Shown: positions 1 to 8,899 of the stretch, piece by piece | Numbering within the stretch: the stretch's first letter is position 1 | How the letters are laid out: each line of letters opens with the position of its first letter | Assembly (NCBI GenBank): GCA_009360345.1 | Contig: SPDP01000001.1 | Location: 2,232,001 to 2,296,000, forward strand | DNA length: 64,000 nt | Direction: 5' to 3' | Source of the DNA: Alcaligenaceae bacterium SAGV5 | Lineage (GTDB): Bacteria > Pseudomonadota > Gammaproteobacteria > Burkholderiales > Burkholderiaceae_B | Position numbers and translations under genes: made by a program | The notes under the pieces: generated by a model | Database searches by the model: none | Seen by the model: the letters and a program-made list of their open reading frames with translations, nothing else | What the model was told of the DNA's origin: nothing

Positions 1-534
1 AGCGACCACGGCGACATGATGGGGGACCATGGCGTCATGCTGAAGGGACCCATGCATTACCAGGGCGTGGTCAGGGTGCCCTTCATCTGGAGCGACCCCG
101 CGCTGCCGGATGCCAGGCGCGGAGCGAGGTTCGAGGGGCCGGCCGGGACACTGGACATCGCCGGGACCGTGCTCGACCGGGCGGGCATCGCCGCCTACAA
201 CGGCATGCAGGGCCTGAGCCTGCGCGATGCCCTGGCGTGCGGCGCTGCGCTGCCGAGGCCGGGCGTGCTGATCGAGAACGAGCCCGTCATGTTCCAGTTC
301 GGGCGTCCGCGGCGTTTCCGGCTGCGCACGTTGCTGACGCAACAGTGGCGCATCACGCAGTCGGATGACCGGGCGTTGTGCGAACTCTACGACCTGGAGA
401 AGGATCCGCTGGAACAGCGCAATCTCTGGGCTGATCCGGCGGCGGCCAGCCGGCGCGCCGAGCTGACCGATCTGCTGCTTGCCGCCATGATCGAGCATGC
501 CGACGCATCGCCGCTGCCCGCCGGCGTCGCGTAA
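1..534 (+). CDS. Sulfatase family protein, C-terminal part (5' end outside window)
   Basis: The open frame runs in from the left edge (the codons before the first Met continue as SDHGD), so only the last ~177 residues are present. The SDHGDMMGDHG stretch followed by KGPMHYQGVVRVPFIW is the conserved C-terminal metal/substrate region of type I (formylglycine) sulfatases. The tail 'LYDLEKDPLEQRNLW' is the usual sulfatase C-terminal strand. The CxPxR active-site motif would lie upstream of the window. It resembles the complete sulfatase at 34859-36376 in the same region. It would hydrolyse sulfate or phosphonate esters; the substrate is unknown. It converges on a minus-strand gene remnant three bases downstream of its stop. 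Confidence 0.85.
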   Translation, partial: SDHGDMMGDHGVMLKGPMHYQGVVRVPFIWSDPALPDARRGARFEGPAGTLDIAGTVLDRAGIAAYNGMQGLSLRDALACGAALPRPGVLIENEPVMFQFGRPRRFRLRTLLTQQWRITQSDDRALCELYDLEKDPLEQRNLWADPAAASRRAELTDLLLAAMIEHADASPLPAGVA

Positions 535-537
535 GGG

Positions 538-1365
538 TCAGCGGTGGCCGTGGGGCGGATGCAGGTCCGGATAGACCAGGGATAGCAGCGCCAGGTCTCG
601 CAGGTCTTCCGTGGACAGGTCGGTCGGCGCCAGCGTGCCCAGGGCTCGCAGGCCCTTGCGCAGCCAGGCCCGCGATTCGCGGTTGTCGCCGAAGTAGCTG
701 CCGGCGAAGATCAGCGCCTTGGCGACGTCCGGGGCCGAGCCGTCGCGCCAGTGGCGCGAGAAAAACTGGCGCAGGTAGCGGACCTGGACGACGAGGCTGC
801 GAAGGGTGGTCTCGTTGGCCAGCCCGCCGCAGCGCAGGTCCCATTTGATCCAGTTGACGATGCGGGGCGCCAGGCTGGGCGCGGCCCAGCCCGGGCCGTG
901 CCCAGGGCCGTTGGCGAGGGTCCAGTTCAGGACCAGGGCCCGGTGCCAGCCCTGCCGCTGGTCGGCGTCGGCGGCATTCAGGTCGTCGAAGCGGTGCAGC
1001 TGGCCCATCCAGTCCTCGCCCCAGGGTTGATGGTGCCATCCGCGCGAGTCCGGCAGGACGCGCTCGATGCCCTGGAACGAAAACGCGCGGGGGGCGGTCA
1101 TGGAGCGGGGACCGCTCCCGGCCGGCCAGCGCCGCGCGGCGGGGCGCAACGACGGGGATCGGCTACCGGTGGCGTCCATGAGGTAGCGCTCGTGGCGCCT
1201 CATGCCATGGATATGGTTCCTGACGAACCGGGCCAGGATGCGGCGCCATCCGGAGGCGGGGCGCAGGTTGTCCCGGCCGGGGGTTTCCGGGCCGGCGGCC
1301 TGCCTGGTCACAGGAAGTGGCGCAGATCCGTCAGGCATGGGGATTTGAGGAGACGGGCTGGACAT
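538..1365 (-). pseudogene. Truncated heparinase II/III-like protein, catalytic domain missing
   Basis: Residues ~105-240 match the N-terminal helical domain of heparinase II/III-type lyases: QLHRFDDLNA, then RIVNWIKWDL, then a VVQVRYLRQF stretch and KALIFAGSYF. In family members this is followed by a DGGHFE..SPMYH segment and a large beta-sandwich domain. Here that segment is missing and the frame ends ~40 residues later, so the protein (about 275 aa from the ATG at 1365) cannot hold the lyase site. An internal deletion plus loss of the 3' part is the simplest reading. The start is uncertain (ATG at 1365 or 1338, neither with a clear ribosome site) and overlaps the upstream receiver-like gene. 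The family assignment rests on motif recognition only. Confidence 0.55.
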
Positions 1366-1799
1366 GGCGTCTTGGGCGGTACGGACAAGGTGAAGGGGGC
1401 GCCGGGCTCCTGCAGCAGGACGATCAGGAAATCCCGCGGCAACTGGGCGTACAGCGGCGCCAGTTGTGCCAGATCGAGGCTCGGCAGGGATGCGTTCAGG
1501 AAGAGCGTCGTCGGCTGCCACTCGGCCAGGGCCTGGAGCAGATGCCGCAGATCGTGGACGGCTCGCGCGTGGCAGCCGTGCTGGCTCAGGAAGTCGCAGA
1601 CATCGGCGCAGAACCGCTTGCCCGTGTCCGCCACCAGGACGCGCTTGTTGGTACGCGCCTGCTGGGAAGCCGGAGGGGCGATGGCCAGCGCGAAATCGCT
1701 GTGCGGGATGCGCCTGGCGCTTCGGCGCGGCGCCTTTCGCGAAGGGCGGGCCGTGGCGGCGGAGGCGCCGCGTTCATTCCGCGGGTGCGAGGGCGGCAT
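1308..1799 (-). CDS. Response-regulator receiver-like protein, phosphoacceptor Asp missing
   Basis: A 163-aa protein. Residues ~50-150 look like a CheY-type receiver fold: RVLVADTGKRF (beta1), a long helix, then TTLFLNASLPSLD at the strand that should end with the phosphoacceptor Asp. That position is Asn (LFLNAS), so phosphorylation is not expected. The N-terminal ~45 residues are basic and probably disordered. It starts 17 bp downstream of the EAL-like gene and overlaps the heparinase remnant by ~58 bp, so the three are probably one transcript. Start ATG at 1799 was chosen because longer frames run into GC-rich non-conserved sequence. Function unknown; perhaps a phosphorylation-independent partner of the EAL-like protein. 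Confidence 0.55.
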   Translation of the reverse strand: MPPSHPRNERGASAATARPSRKAPRRSARRIPHSDFALAIAPPASQQARTNKRVLVADTGKRFCADVCDFLSQHGCHARAVHDLRHLLQALAEWQPTTLFLNASLPSLDLAQLAPLYAQLPRDFLIVLLQEPGAPFTLSVPPKTPCPARLLKSPCLTDLRHFL

Positions 1800-1816
1800 G
1801 GATATCGTCTCGCCGC

Positions 1817-2638
1817 TCAATGGCGTTCGCCCACCCGCGGCGTGGCGCAAGTCGCCAGGCGCCAGGGACTGTGCCGCAGCCAGGGCGAGCGCAGCACCGG
1901 GGGGCCCGACAGGCCGCCCTGGATCCAGACGCCTGCCTCGCGAGGCAGGCGCGGCAGGTCGGCGGGGTCGTCCACGCCCTGGATGACGACCGCGGGAGCC
2001 AGGCGGCGGCACAGCCGGATCAGGCCGGACGTTTCGCCCGCGCCATGCAGGCTGCGCGCGCGGCGCAGGTAAGCCGGGGCGATCTTGACGATGTCGGGCC
2101 GGGCATCCAGCAGGAAGTCCACGGTACCGCCGGCCGTCCCGAAGTCGTCGACGGCCAGCAGGCAGCCCAGCCGGCGCAGCCGGGCGGCAAGTCCGAGGGC
2201 TTGCCGGGTGCGGAGCCGGTCGTCGTCCTGGGCCAGCTCGATCACCAGCCGGCGGGCGAGCTGGTTGTCGGCGCGGAGTTCATCCAGGACCTCGGCCCAG
2301 CCCGATCCGTCGGCCAGCGTGCCCGCCGAAACGGCGCACCCCAGCGTGACCCAGGAGTGGTCGCGCAGGACCGCCATCACGGCCTGGACGAGCGGAATGC
2401 CGGGCGCGGCCGGCGCGTCGTCATCCGGCGCCGCCAGCAGCCGAACGGTGACGCTCTGGTAGAGGTTGCGGGTACCGTCCAGCAACGAGGAGACGGGCTG
2501 GAACGCCAGCGCCTGGGCGCCGGGTTCGGGGATGTCGGGGGGAGCGAGCAGGTGGTGGACCAGGGGCGGCGCGCTGTGGCCGCGAACGCCCGCCAGCGTC
2601 CCGGCCGGGTGCGCTGGCAATGGATAGGTAACCTGCAT
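1817..2638 (-). CDS. Degenerate EAL-domain protein
   Basis: A 273-aa protein that is almost entirely an EAL (cyclic-di-GMP phosphodiesterase) fold: LAFQPVSSLLDGT near residue 40, VIELAQDDDRL, then LGCLLAVDDFGTAGGTVDFL and PDIVKIAPAYLRRA, and VVIQGVDDPADL where active enzymes have EGVE. The EAL signature itself is not present (the aligned strand reads SVTVRLL), and the catalytic EGVE Glu is Gln. It should therefore be inactive as a phosphodiesterase and may act as a c-di-GMP sensor or protein partner. Start ATG 2638 was chosen because similarity starts soon after it. It is first in a short minus-strand run with the receiver-like gene. Confidence 0.7.
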   Translation of the reverse strand: MQVTYPLPAHPAGTLAGVRGHSAPPLVHHLLAPPDIPEPGAQALAFQPVSSLLDGTRNLYQSVTVRLLAAPDDDAPAAPGIPLVQAVMAVLRDHSWVTLGCAVSAGTLADGSGWAEVLDELRADNQLARRLVIELAQDDDRLRTRQALGLAARLRRLGCLLAVDDFGTAGGTVDFLLDARPDIVKIAPAYLRRARSLHGAGETSGLIRLCRRLAPAVVIQGVDDPADLPRLPREAGVWIQGGLSGPPVLRSPWLRHSPWRLATCATPRVGERH

Positions 2639-2852
2639 GGGATGCTGCCTTCGACCGTCAGTTCTCTCGACCTGCCGTCCATGTCCATGGACCTGCAGTC
2701 GGGAACACAAAGGATACGAGGGGTGTCGTTTCCTTATCTGAGCAAATCTGAGCAAATCCGGACGGTCGCGCATCCGGGCCAGGGCGCGTCGAACGCATGC
2801 CGTGTCCGCCGCGCCTGGAGAGGCGCGTGTCGGCCCGCGGGCCGCGGGGACG

Positions 2853-3899
2853 CTACGCCGCGCTCCGCGGACACCAGTCCAGGTCGGTTTTTTCGCGTTT
2901 CGGGTCGGCCGGCACCTGCAACTCCAACAGACGGGAGGCGATGGCGGACCAACTGTGCGCCAGCGCATGCTGGCGGATGTCGGTGCCGGACAGTTCCAGC
3001 GCGCCCAGGCAGGCCGTGCGCAAGTCGTCGTCCAGGACGCCGGTGTGCCCTTCGCTCACGACCGCCATCGGGGCCTCGCTGCGGTAGGCGGCCACCGGCG
3101 TGCCGCAGGAGATCGCCTCCAGCATGACCAGGCCGAAGGTGTCGGTCTGGCTGGGGAAGACGAATACGTCGGCGCCGGCGTAGTAGCGCGCCAGCTCGCT
3201 GTGCGGCTTCATGCCCAGGAACACCGCGCCGGGGAACTTGCGCCGCAGCCGGGCTTCGTCGGGACCGCCACCCACCACTACCTTGGTGCCGGGCAGGTCC
3301 AGGGACAGGAAGGCATCGAGGTTCTTCTCTTTGGCCAGGCGGCCCACGCTCAGGAAGACCGGGCCGGGGTAGGGCAGCGCGCTGCCCGCTTCGGGCCGGA
3401 ACCGCTCGGTATCCACGCCGCGCGCCCAGATGTGGAGGTTGCCCAGGCCCCTGGCCGCGAGCGTGTCCCGCACGGTTGGCGTCGGGACCAGCACCCGTTG
3501 CGAGGGCCGGTGGAACCAGCGCATGAACCGCCAGGTCCAGTTCGCCGGTATGCCCATCCGGGCCTGCAGGTAGTCCGGGAACATGGTGTGGAAGGACGTG
3601 GTGTAGCGCCAGCCCCGTTGCCGCGCCAGGCGCCGCGCGGCCAGGCCCAGCGGCCCTTCGGTGGCGATGTGCAGGGTATCGGGTTCGCGGCCGGCCAGCG
3701 TGCGCAGCAGGTGCCGCCGCGGTTCCACGCACAGCCGGACGTCAGGTTCGGTGGGCGTGGGAATGGTGCGGCTGCCGGTGGGGCTGACGATGATGAGCTC
3801 GTGGCCCCAGGACGTCAGCATTTTCTGCATGTACGTCCAGGTGTGGACGACGCCGTTGATTTGCGGATGCCAGGCATCCGTGACGAGGACGATGCGCAT
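2853..3899 (-). CDS. Glycosyltransferase family 4 (GT-B fold)
   Basis: A 348-aa GT4-type transferase. The N-terminal domain opens with MRIVLVTDAWHPQINGVV, typical of retaining alpha-mannosyl/glucosyl/sulfoquinovosyl transferases. The C-terminal nucleotide-sugar domain has VFLSVGRLAKEKNLD, then GGGPDEARL and PSQTDTFGLVMLEAISCG (the E-x7-E region with Asp in the first position, common in this subgroup). Similar proteins transfer a sugar from GDP- or UDP-sugar to diacylglycerol or lipid carriers at the inner membrane. No neighbouring gene points to a specific acceptor. The start ATG at 3899 opens directly on the first beta strand. Confidence 0.85.
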   Translation of the reverse strand: MRIVLVTDAWHPQINGVVHTWTYMQKMLTSWGHELIIVSPTGSRTIPTPTEPDVRLCVEPRRHLLRTLAGREPDTLHIATEGPLGLAARRLARQRGWRYTTSFHTMFPDYLQARMGIPANWTWRFMRWFHRPSQRVLVPTPTVRDTLAARGLGNLHIWARGVDTERFRPEAGSALPYPGPVFLSVGRLAKEKNLDAFLSLDLPGTKVVVGGGPDEARLRRKFPGAVFLGMKPHSELARYYAGADVFVFPSQTDTFGLVMLEAISCGTPVAAYRSEAPMAVVSEGHTGVLDDDLRTACLGALELSGTDIRQHALAHSWSAIASRLLELQVPADPKREKTDLDWCPRSAA

Positions 3900-3987
3900 G
3901 GGCCGTGAGGGTGGGTGCGATGGGACCCATTTAGCCTGTGCAATGTGACAGGCCGAAGACTGTCATGACGCGGGCGCCATGGCCGCG

Positions 3988-4203
3988 TCAGCCCTTGCGG
4001 CGGGGGTAGCCCTGGGCCCGGATCCGTTGCCACACCACCTGTTTTTCCTCGTGGCTCATCTGCACCCAGTTGGCGACTTCCATGGCGGTACGGCCGCATC
4101 CGCGGCAGATGTCGTCGAACAAGGTGGAGCACACCGCCACGCAGGGCGAATCGGGGAGGGAGGCAGAAGCGGGAGAGTCGGAAGCAGGATACTTGGCGGT
4201 CAT
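3988..4203 (-). CDS. DUF1289 small Cys-rich protein
   Basis: A 71-aa protein with the DUF1289 signature: SPCVAVCSTLFDDICRGCGR, then TAMEVANW and a basic C-terminus. The four-Cys pattern (C-x3-C-x6-C-x2-C) suggests a metal or Fe-S site. The biochemical role is unknown; the family is widespread in proteobacteria as a single small gene. An in-frame ATG seven codons further upstream exists, but the ATG at 4203 gives the usual length. Monocistronic, between the glycosyltransferase and the M28 peptidase, both on the same strand. Confidence 0.85.
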   Translation of the reverse strand: MTAKYPASDSPASASLPDSPCVAVCSTLFDDICRGCGRTAMEVANWVQMSHEEKQVVWQRIRAQGYPRRKG

Positions 4204-4284
4204 ATGAGGGCAGTGTAACGCCAACCGCGGCCGCCCTTCCCGGGCCGTCCACGGGCCCGGGCAGCCATTCCGTCCGGCGTTTCC

Positions 4285-5580
4285 TCAGCTTCGTTCGGCC
4301 AGGTTTGCCAGTTCGGCGTCGGACAGGGCCATCGCCAATCCAGCCATCGCGCAGGTGGCCCGCAGCGCCCGCTGGAGTTCGTCCTCCTTCACGATCGACG
4401 TCCGGTCGTTCGCTCCCAGGACGGCCCGTGCGCGCGACGCCGGCCGCTCGAAGCCCGCCAGCAGGCGCAGTGCCGGAATGCCGTGGCATGCGAAACTGGC
4501 ATGGTCCGAATCGGGCATCAGGGGTTCATGCACGCCGATCGGAAGGCTGGCCACATCGCCCGCCCGCCGTACGAGCGCAGGCAATCCGGGGAAGCCGCTG
4601 GTCAGCGCCGTCAACGAATCGTCTCCCGCCACGGTGTCCAGATTGATGTTCAGCTTCAGGCTGTTGCGTTCGCCGTCACCCATCTGAGCGAGATATCGGG
4701 CCGAACCCGCCAGGCCCCATTCTTTCGCGGTGAACAGGCAGATCCTCAATCCGGGCGTGGACGGCCCCACCCGCCGGGCCAGCGCGCGCGCGGCAGCCAG
4801 CGCGACCGCGACGCCGCTCGCGTTGTCCAGCGCGCTGTTTCCCAGGTCGAGGCCATCGACGTGCGCGCTGATGACGATCCAGCCGTCGCGGCCACCGGGC
4901 AGGTCGGCAACTCCCACGCCGGCCCGTGCGCGCGGCGTTTCCTCGCCTTCCACCACCATGCGGACCCTGGCCGGGCCTGCTTGCGCCGCCCGCGACAGCC
5001 GCCGCGCGGACGCGTGGTCGACCGACGCGGCCGGAATGCCCGCCGTGCCGCGCGGGCGGGCAGACCACCCCGCCAGCAGGCCGCCGCCTTCCCAGGGATT
5101 GGCGATTAAGAAGCCCGCCGCCCCGGCCGCGACCGCCATGTCGTATTTCCGGTGGTGGTGCACATGGCCGGCGGCGTAGGGGTACTCATGGCAAACCAGT
5201 GCGATGCGCCCACGCAGCCGGCCGCCCAGGCGGGCGAAGTCGGATTGCCGCCCCGGACCCAGGTCGACCACCTGGGCTTCGAGGCCGCCCGCCGCCGTGC
5301 TGGCCGAGCGCAGCAGCGGCCAGCATGACAGCGCCGCCGCGCGTGGTCCGGCCAAGGCCAGGCTGGCGCGCAGGCAGCGCCAGCCGTCATAGGGAACATC
5401 GAGCCGGGTCGCGCGCGCGCCCGCCGCGCGCAGCCGACCCAGCGCCCAATTCAGCGCGGCGCTGTCCTGGCCGCTGCCGGACAGGCGTCCGCCGAATGCG
5501 CACAGTATCGCGAAATCGGCCATGAGCGCCGGGTCGTTGTCGGTGGCGATCAGCCACGGCAGGTGGGGGAAAACCATCAT
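4285..5580 (-). CDS. M28 family metallopeptidase-like protein
   Basis: A 431-aa protein with a PA-type insert in the middle (~130-210: IALVCHEYPYAAGHVHHHRK) and an M28 zinc-peptidase core after residue ~235. Visible zinc-site motifs are HVDGLDLG (His/Asp), ALDNASG (bridging Asp), TAKEWGLAGS, INLDT (Asp) and DSDHASF (His). In most M28 enzymes the third motif is EE-x-G-L-x-GS with the first Glu as general base; here it is Lys, so activity is uncertain. There is no signal peptide, so it is probably cytoplasmic. Its ATG overlaps the stop of the upstream Bug gene by 4 bp (ATGA), indicating translational coupling. It may process an amide or dipeptide-like ligand imported with help of that receptor. 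Confidence 0.8.
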   Translation of the reverse strand: MMVFPHLPWLIATDNDPALMADFAILCAFGGRLSGSGQDSAALNWALGRLRAAGARATRLDVPYDGWRCLRASLALAGPRAAALSCWPLLRSASTAAGGLEAQVVDLGPGRQSDFARLGGRLRGRIALVCHEYPYAAGHVHHHRKYDMAVAAGAAGFLIANPWEGGGLLAGWSARPRGTAGIPAASVDHASARRLSRAAQAGPARVRMVVEGEETPRARAGVGVADLPGGRDGWIVISAHVDGLDLGNSALDNASGVAVALAAARALARRVGPSTPGLRICLFTAKEWGLAGSARYLAQMGDGERNSLKLNINLDTVAGDDSLTALTSGFPGLPALVRRAGDVASLPIGVHEPLMPDSDHASFACHGIPALRLLAGFERPASRARAVLGANDRTSIVKEDELQRALRATCAMAGLAMALSDAELANLAERS

Positions 5581-6545
5581 TCAGCCCTGACCCCCGTGCG
5601 CCGTACCACGTCCTGCCAGCGCAGGAAGTCCGCGTCGAGCAACTCCCGCAGCGCGCTGGCGTTCGCGCTGGCCGGCATGCCGACCCCCGTGGCGGCAAGA
5701 CGCCGGGCGGTCGCGGCCGACCCAAGTGCCTTGGCGGTGGCGGCCTCCAGCCTGGCGATCGTTTCGGCCGGCGTGCCGGCCGGCGCCATCAGGCCCCACC
5801 AGCTCTGTACGGTCAGGCCGGGCATGCCCAGTTCCTGGAACGTGGGGACGTCCGGCGTATCGGCCTGCCGCTGCGGCGACGAGACGGCCAGCGCCCGCAG
5901 GCGCCCCGCCTGGTAGAGGGCGGCCGCCGTCGGCATGGTCGTGAAGCTGGCCTGTATCTGGGCCGCCGCAAGATCGGCGACGGATGCCGAGGCACCCTTG
6001 TAGGGCACGTGGGTCAGCTGCGTGGCGGTCTGGATCATGAAAAGTTCGGCCATCAGGTGGGTCAGCGAGCCGTTGCCGCCGGAGCCGATGGAGACCGTGC
6101 CGGGCCGGGCGCTGGCCGTGGCGGCGAGTTCCGGGGCCGATTGGATGGAGGACCGGGCATGGGTGAACAGGTACATGGGCGCCACACCCAGCAGCGCGAC
6201 CGGCACGAATGCGCGCCGGGCGTCGTACTTCACGACGTTCGCGTACAGGGCCGGCACGATGGTGAAGGGCACGTCGGCGATCAGCAGCGTGTGGCCGTCC
6301 GGCCGTTCGCCCGCCACGTAGGCGGTGCCTACCATCGAGCCGGCGCCGGCCCGGTTCTCGACGATGACGGGCTGGCCCAGTTCCCCGCCCAACTGATCCG
6401 CCAGGGTGCGGGCGATGACGTCGGAACTGCCTCCGGCCGCGTAGGGAACGACGATTTTGACCGGTCTGTCGGGATAGGCGGAGACGGCGGTGCTGGCCAA
6501 GACGGAAAAGGCCAGGATGCCGCGCCATTTGTGCAGCGTGTTCAT
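5577..6545 (-). CDS. Bug/TctC-family solute receptor
   Basis: A 322-aa periplasmic receptor of the tripartite tricarboxylate transporter family. It has a signal peptide (residues 1-~23, ending VSA) followed by the family opening YPDRPVKIVVPYAAGGSSD. VIVENRAGAGSMVG and the C-terminal 'APAGTP' and 'RLAATG' regions are also typical. No TctA/TctB membrane genes are near. Start ATG 6545 sits directly before the signal peptide; the longer frame adds a non-hydrophobic extension. It precedes the M28 gene with a 4-bp overlap and follows a LysR gene by ~140 bp on the same strand. The ligand is unknown, usually a carboxylate or amide. Confidence 0.92.
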   Translation of the reverse strand: MNTLHKWRGILAFSVLASTAVSAYPDRPVKIVVPYAAGGSSDVIARTLADQLGGELGQPVIVENRAGAGSMVGTAYVAGERPDGHTLLIADVPFTIVPALYANVVKYDARRAFVPVALLGVAPMYLFTHARSSIQSAPELAATASARPGTVSIGSGGNGSLTHLMAELFMIQTATQLTHVPYKGASASVADLAAAQIQASFTTMPTAAALYQAGRLRALAVSSPQRQADTPDVPTFQELGMPGLTVQSWWGLMAPAGTPAETIARLEAATAKALGSAATARRLAATGVGMPASANASALRELLDADFLRWQDVVRRTGVRAE

Positions 6546-6686
6546 GGGGACGGGACGGAGGATGGACGGTCCCGCATTGTGGGCAGCCCCTGGCAAGGTG
6601 GGCAAAGGAAGTATTCGCATGAGACATTCCTGATTGGAATATCCCGGTGCCCTGGGAGTGGGCCGGATCTTGCGGAGGCAGGGGGA

Positions 6687-7607
6687 TCAGGAGGCCAGGT
6701 AGTCCTGGACGGCGTCTTCCACGCGCTGGCTCTCTTCCCGTATCCAGTCGCAGAACGCCTGCGTGCACGGTCCGCTGGTGTCGGGGCGGGGCTGGAGCAG
6801 GTAATAGGCGTGGCGTCCCGCAACGACCTCGCCCAGCGGGCGCACCAGCCGGCCCGCGCGCAGGTGCTCGAGAACTAGGCAGATCGGCACGATGGCCAGT
6901 CCCAGGCCGTGCAAGGTGGCTGGCAGCAAGAGCGAGAATCCTTCGTATTCCGCGGCATGCTGGCTGGGGCCCGCCCAGTGCGGCGCGATCTCCGCCCGCC
7001 ATTCGTCCCAGCCATAGCCGCGCTGGGCGCGCTTGAGCAGGGGCAGGTGCTGCAGGTCGTCGATGCCGCGGACCGGCCGGCGTTCGAGCAGGGACGGCGC
7101 CGCCACCAGCGTCATCTCGCGTCCGCAGAGGTATTGCGCGGTCTTGCCTGATATGTGGCCGGTGTGGAGCTGGATCTCCGCGTCGAACCGCTCGCCCGCC
7201 GGGCGGCCGTAGATCAGGCGTGGCCGTATGTTCACCCGGATGTCCGGGTGCCGGTTGAAGAACTCGGCCAGGCGGCCGATCAACAGGAAGGGCGCGAACG
7301 ACGGCGAGACCGCGATGTTGAGCGCCACCCGCGAACCCGGGTGGGCGACCGTGGCGTCGGCCTCGTCCAGCAGCCGCAGCGCGGCACTGATTTTCTCCAG
7401 GTACAGCGCGCCCGCGTGGGTCAGGCGCAGGCCGGTGGGCGTGCGTTTGAACAGGACGGTGCCGAGGCGTTTCTCCAGCCCGGCGATGTGCTTGCTGATC
7501 GCCCCCTGGGTCAGGTGGTGTTCCTCGGCGGTGCGGCTGAAATTGAGCGTGCGCGCGGCTGCCTCGAAAATGCGCAGGGAGGTGAGATTCTTGTGCGTTC
7601 CCTTCAT
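6687..7607 (-). CDS. LysR-type transcriptional regulator
   Basis: A 306-aa LTTR with the N-terminal winged HTH (LTSLRIFEAAARTLNFSRTA, then LTQGAISKHIAGLEKRLG) and a GcvA-like effector domain starting VALNIAVSPSFAPFLL. The subclass beginning 'LTSLRIFEAAAR' is close to GcvA/AmpR regulators. Start ATG 7607 is the last in-frame Met before the HTH. It lies upstream of the Bug-M28 pair on the same strand and is divergent from the aldo/keto reductase (249 bp gap), so it may control either. The effector is unknown. Confidence 0.9.
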   Translation of the reverse strand: MKGTHKNLTSLRIFEAAARTLNFSRTAEEHHLTQGAISKHIAGLEKRLGTVLFKRTPTGLRLTHAGALYLEKISAALRLLDEADATVAHPGSRVALNIAVSPSFAPFLLIGRLAEFFNRHPDIRVNIRPRLIYGRPAGERFDAEIQLHTGHISGKTAQYLCGREMTLVAAPSLLERRPVRGIDDLQHLPLLKRAQRGYGWDEWRAEIAPHWAGPSQHAAEYEGFSLLLPATLHGLGLAIVPICLVLEHLRAGRLVRPLGEVVAGRHAYYLLQPRPDTSGPCTQAFCDWIREESQRVEDAVQDYLAS

Positions 7608-7855
7608 GATGGTTCCGCCCCCGCTTGTCTCGCTGGATGGCTTGAGCATACCGCCGGGCGGCCCACGTGCAATCAGCGGAGAACAAGCAGGTTTTCCGCC
7701 ATGACGCCCAAAAGCACGGGTACCGGGTCCGGGCGGCGGACGAGGCGCCCCGGCGGACGTCTTCCGGCATATCTTTACTTCCGTTGATTGGTTCCAGGAG
7801 TCGCCAGGCTGTTCTAGCATGCAAGGTCCGTCCATCCTTTTGCCTATCCCCCACC

Positions 7856-8860
7856 ATGACGCTGTCCACCACCCGCCTGGGCCGCACCGGCCTGACCGTC
7901 AGCCGCCTCGCGCTCGGCACCATGACCTTCGGCCTGCAGACCGAGGAATCCGTCGCCCGCCAGATCCTCGACAAGGCCGCCGAGGGCGGCATCAACTTCC
8001 TGGACACGGCCGACGTCTACCCGCTGGGAGGCGGCTTGCAGACGATAGGCGCCACCGAGGAAATCCTGGGCCGCTGGCTGCGCGACGCGCCCGGCCGGCG
8101 CGCCGGTTTCGTCGTGGCGACCAAGGCGTTCGGACGGACCGGTCCGCATCCCTGGGACCAGGGCTCGTCGCGCAAGCACCTGCTGGCCGCGATCGATGCC
8201 TCGCTCGCGCGCCTGCAGACGGACTATGTCGATCTTTATCAGCTGCATGGCGACGATACGCGCACGCCGCTGGACGAGACCCTGGAGGCCCTGGACACCA
8301 TCGTCCGCTCCGGCCGCGCCCGCTATGTGGGGGTGTCCAATTTCCTGGCGTATCGCCTGGCCCGCGCGCTGGGGAAGGCCGAGCTGCACGGCCTCGTGCG
8401 CGTGGTCTCGGTGCAGCCGCGCTACAGCCTGCTGTTCCGCGAGATCGAGCGCGAACTGCTGCCGCTGGCGCAGGAAGAGGGCCTGGGCGTGATTCCGTAC
8501 AACCCGCTGGCGGGAGGGCTGCTGACCGGCAAGCACCGCCGCGGCGCGCCCACGCAAGGCACCCGCTTCACGCTGGGCACCGCGGCCGAACGCTACCAGG
8601 AACGCTATTGGGCCGACCGGTATTTCGACACGGTGGATGCGCTGCAGGCGCTGGCGAGGGAAGCGGGCGTGCCGCTGGCGACGCTGGCGGTGGCCTGGGT
8701 GCTGGCCAATCCGCTCATTTCCGCGCCGCTGTTGGGCGCCAGCCGGCCCGATCAACTGGCCGATACGCTGGCGGCGGCCGAGTACGTGCTCGACGCCGGC
8801 CTGAAGCAGCGGTTGGACGAGCTCACGCAGGTCTACCGCTGGGGGGATTCGGCGCGCTAG
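7856..8860 (+). CDS. Aldo/keto reductase
   Basis: A 334-aa (alpha/beta)8 NADPH-dependent oxidoreductase of the Tas/YajO-like group. The catalytic tetrad is visible: Asp and Tyr in FLDTADVYPLG, Lys in FVVATKAFG and His in DLYQLHGDD. VGVSNFLAYRLARAL and the NADPH-binding C-terminal segment (LLGASRPDQL) are present. It reduces an aldehyde or ketone; the substrate is not evident. ATG 7856 opens directly on TTRLGRTGLTVSRLALG, the conserved start. It stands alone between two minus-strand LysR genes, divergent from the first. Confidence 0.93.
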   Translation: MTLSTTRLGRTGLTVSRLALGTMTFGLQTEESVARQILDKAAEGGINFLDTADVYPLGGGLQTIGATEEILGRWLRDAPGRRAGFVVATKAFGRTGPHPWDQGSSRKHLLAAIDASLARLQTDYVDLYQLHGDDTRTPLDETLEALDTIVRSGRARYVGVSNFLAYRLARALGKAELHGLVRVVSVQPRYSLLFREIERELLPLAQEEGLGVIPYNPLAGGLLTGKHRRGAPTQGTRFTLGTAAERYQERYWADRYFDTVDALQALAREAGVPLATLAVAWVLANPLISAPLLGASRPDQLADTLAAAEYVLDAGLKQRLDELTQVYRWGDSAR

Positions 8861-8899
8861 CCGTCGCGATGGGGCATGACCGCCGCGGCCTTGACTCGT

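Noticed and set aside
5581..8007. An 808-residue minus-strand frame across the Bug and LysR genes
   Set aside because: It overlaps well-supported genes in another frame and is arginine/proline/glycine-rich with no domain; a typical high-GC shadow.
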